Origin: Bacillota bacterium | GTDB taxonomy: Bacteria > Bacillota > Clostridia > Lachnospirales > Anaerotignaceae | Length of the DNA stretch: 5,140 bases | Direction: 5' to 3' | NCBI GenBank assembly: GCA_017547125.1 | Contig: JAFYQL010000165.1 | Coordinates: 1-5,140, forward strand | Shown: positions 3,311-5,140 of the stretch, one piece after another | Layout: each line of letters opens with the position of its first letter | Numbering within the stretch: position 1 is the first letter of the stretch | Translations under genes and position numbers: made by a program | Notes under the pieces: model-generated | What the model was told of the DNA's origin: nothing | The model's database searches: none | What the model saw: only the letters and a program-made list of their open reading frames with translations

Positions 3311-5140
3311 ATGAGCGAAATATTCGAAAATCAGATAGATAAAATAGAGAACGTCGACCTGAATGCAGAGATGAAAAAATGCTATCTCGAATACTCAATG
3401 AGCGTTATCGTTGCACGAGCGCTTCCTGACGTTAGAGACGGCCTTAAGCCTGTTCAGAGACGTATTCTCTTCTCTATGGGTGAAATGAACCTTGACCCAT
3501 CAAAAAGCTATAAGAAAAGCGCACGTATCGTAGGGGACGTAATGGGTAAATACCACCCACACGGTGACAGTTCCATTTACCAGGCTATGGTACGTATGGC
3601 GCAGAACTTCTCTATGCGTTATATGCTTGTAGACGGCCACGGCAACTTCGGTTCTATCGACGGCGACGGCGCTGCTGCATCACGTTATACAGAAGCAAAA
3701 ATGAGTCGTCTTGCAGTTGAAATGCTTGCAGACATTGAAAAAAATACAGTAGACTTTATTCCTAACTACGACGAAAACGAAAAAGAACCTGTTGTTCTTC
3801 CTTCAAGAATACCAAACCTTCTTGTAAACGGTTCATCAGGTATTGCCGTAGGTATGGCTACAAATATTCCGCCTCATAATCTGGGAGAGGTTATTGACGG
3901 TGTTGTAAAAATCATCGACGGCAAAATTGAAGGCAGAGAAGTTGATGTGGAAGAGCTTATGGAATCAATCAAAGGTCCTGACTTCCCTACAGGCGCAAAC
4001 ATCTTAGGCAGAAGCGGTATCAGAGCAGCCTACAGAACAGGACGCGGCAAAATTCTTGTACGCAGCGAAACAGAAATTGTCACATCAGCCAATGGCAGAG
4101 AAAAAATCGTTGTTACAGAGCTTCCATATCAGGTTAACAAAGCACGTCTTGTTGAAAAAATTGCAGACCTTGCAAGAGACAAGAAAATCGAAGGCATTGC
4201 AGATATCCTTGACGAATCATCAGGCGATGACATCAAGATTACTATCGAGCTTAAGAAAGATGCAAACTCAAATGTTATCTTAAACCAGCTTTACAAATAC
4301 ACACAGCTTCAGGAAAGCTTTGGTGTAATTATGCTTGCCCTTGTAAACAACAGACCGGTTGTTCTTAACCTTAAATCAATGCTTGAAGAATACCTTAAGC
4401 ATCAGTTTGTGGTTGTTACAAGAAGAACACAGTTTGACCTTGAAAAAGCTGAAAAGAGAGCTCATATCCTCGAAGGTCTTAAAATTGCCATCGAAAACAT
4501 CGACGAAGTTATCAAAACTATCCGCGAAAGCTACGATGACGCCAAAGAAAGACTTATGGAAAAATTCTCACTTTCAGAGCTTCAGGCACAGTCAATACTT
4601 GAAATGCAGTTAAGACGTCTTCAGGGTCTTGAATACGAAAAGATTGAAGCTGAGTATCAGGAACTCCTCAAGAAGATTGCATACTTCAAGGCACTTCTCG
4701 CAGACGACAATATGCTTTACGGCGTAATCAAAGACGAAATAACAGCCGTAAGAGACAAATATAAAGACGACAGAAGAACAAAGATCATCAACAACCCAGG
4801 CGAAATAGACGTTGAAGACCTTATAGAAGAAGAAACAAGTGTAATCACACTTTCTAACCTCAACTACATCAAACGCACTCCTCTGGACACTTACAAGAGC
4901 CAGAACAGAGGCGGACGCGGTATCATCGGCATGCAGACAAGAGAAGAAGACTTTGTTAAGGACCTCTTCGTATGCTCAAGCCACGATACACTCCTCTTCT
5001 TCACAGACAGAGGCAAGGTTTACAAAGCCAAAGGTTATCAGATACCTGAAGCAGGACGCCAGGCAAGAGGTATGGCAATAGTTAACCTTCTTGAAATGGC
5101 ACAGGGTGAAAAGGTAAATGCCGATATCCCTGTAAGAACA
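3311..5140 (+). CDS. gyrA: DNA gyrase subunit A (C-terminal part beyond the window)
   Basis: GyrA cuts and rejoins the DNA gate segment and wraps DNA. The first 610 residues are present and the frame is open to the right edge; full-length homologues have about 800 to 850. The winged-helix domain contains ARIVGDVMGKYHPHGDS (71-87) and the catalytic pair Arg125-Tyr126 in SRYTEA. Ile178, corresponding to the DNA-intercalating isoleucine, lies in GSSGIAVGMATNIP. The tower and coiled coil follow (about 340-500), including the helical stretch ending near 490. The C-terminal wrapping domain begins near 500 and has the GyrA-box QNRGGRG (531-537), which distinguishes it from ParC. At the quinolone pocket Ser87 (E. 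coli Ser83) is kept but the next contact, E. coli Asp87, is Gln91 here. The gene follows gyrB by 36 nt and is likely in the same operon. Start ATG 3311 is set by the RBS and the usual N-terminal length. Confidence 0.98.
   Translation, partial: MSEIFENQIDKIENVDLNAEMKKCYLEYSMSVIVARALPDVRDGLKPVQRRILFSMGEMNLDPSKSYKKSARIVGDVMGKYHPHGDSSIYQAMVRMAQNFSMRYMLVDGHGNFGSIDGDGAAASRYTEAKMSRLAVEMLADIEKNTVDFIPNYDENEKEPVVLPSRIPNLLVNGSSGIAVGMATNIPPHNLGEVIDGVVKIIDGKIEGREVDVEELMESIKGPDFPTGANILGRSGIRAAYRTGRGKILVRSETEIVTSANGREKIVVTELPYQVNKARLVEKIADLARDKKIEGIADILDESSGDDIKITIELKKDANSNVILNQLYKYTQLQESFGVIMLALVNNRPVVLNLKSMLEEYLKHQFVVVTRRTQFDLEKAEKRAHILEGLKIAIENIDEVIKTIRESYDDAKERLMEKFSLSELQAQSILEMQLRRLQGLEYEKIEAEYQELLKKIAYFKALLADDNMLYGVIKDEITAVRDKYKDDRRTKIINNPGEIDVEDLIEEETSVITLSNLNYIKRTPLDTYKSQNRGGRGIIGMQTREEDFVKDLFVCSSHDTLLFFTDRGKVYKAKGYQIPEAGRQARGMAIVNLLEMAQGEKVNADIPVRT

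Noticed and set aside
4056..4613. Plus-strand open frames of 75 and 84 codons inside gyrA
   Set aside because: They are out-of-frame shadows of the conserved gyrA reading frame.
4901..4921. GyrA-box QNRGGRG with Asn where E. coli has Arg
   Set aside because: To my knowledge Asn at this position is common in clostridial GyrA, so it is not treated as an anomaly.

Overview
The window looks like chromosomal DNA of a low-GC Gram-positive bacterium, most likely a clostridial Firmicute. The signs are strong AGGAGG-type ribosome binding sites, sigma-A promoters with extended -10 boxes, a short (634-residue) GyrB lacking the large insert seen in proteobacterial GyrB, adjacent gyrB-gyrA, and a GyrA-box of the QNRGGRG type. 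The genus cannot be fixed from this sequence alone.

Layout, left to right. Positions 1-235 hold no gene. On the minus strand they carry two near-duplicate, near-consensus sigma-A promoters with A/T-rich upstream tracts, followed by a leader hairpin with a GNRA loop. This looks like the tandem promoter region of a stable-RNA (probably rRNA) operon that would begin just off the left edge. Next comes secG (284-529, minus) with its own promoter, RBS and rho-independent terminator. A 29-codon minus-strand ORF (694-783) with a good promoter and RBS probably encodes a single-span micro-membrane protein. Divergent from it, 904-1083 encodes a 59-residue one-helix protein with a CX3CX2CX4C tail, resembling the FeoB-associated Cys-rich membrane protein family, closed by a clear terminator. 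From 1252 a strong promoter drives gyrB (1370-3274) and gyrA (3311 to beyond the right edge), the two subunits of DNA gyrase, separated by 36 nt.

Functionally this is housekeeping DNA: protein export (SecG), DNA supercoiling (GyrBA), a likely metal-handling or FeoB accessory protein, and probable stable-RNA expression. I found no CRISPR, transposon, toxin-antitoxin or phage content, and no convincing new multi-gene system. The points most worth checking are Gln at the acidic quinolone-contact position of GyrA, a terminator-like stem-loop starting at the predicted gyrB transcription start, the tandem stable-RNA promoters at the edge, and the unannotated 29-residue membrane peptide divergent from the Cys-rich protein.
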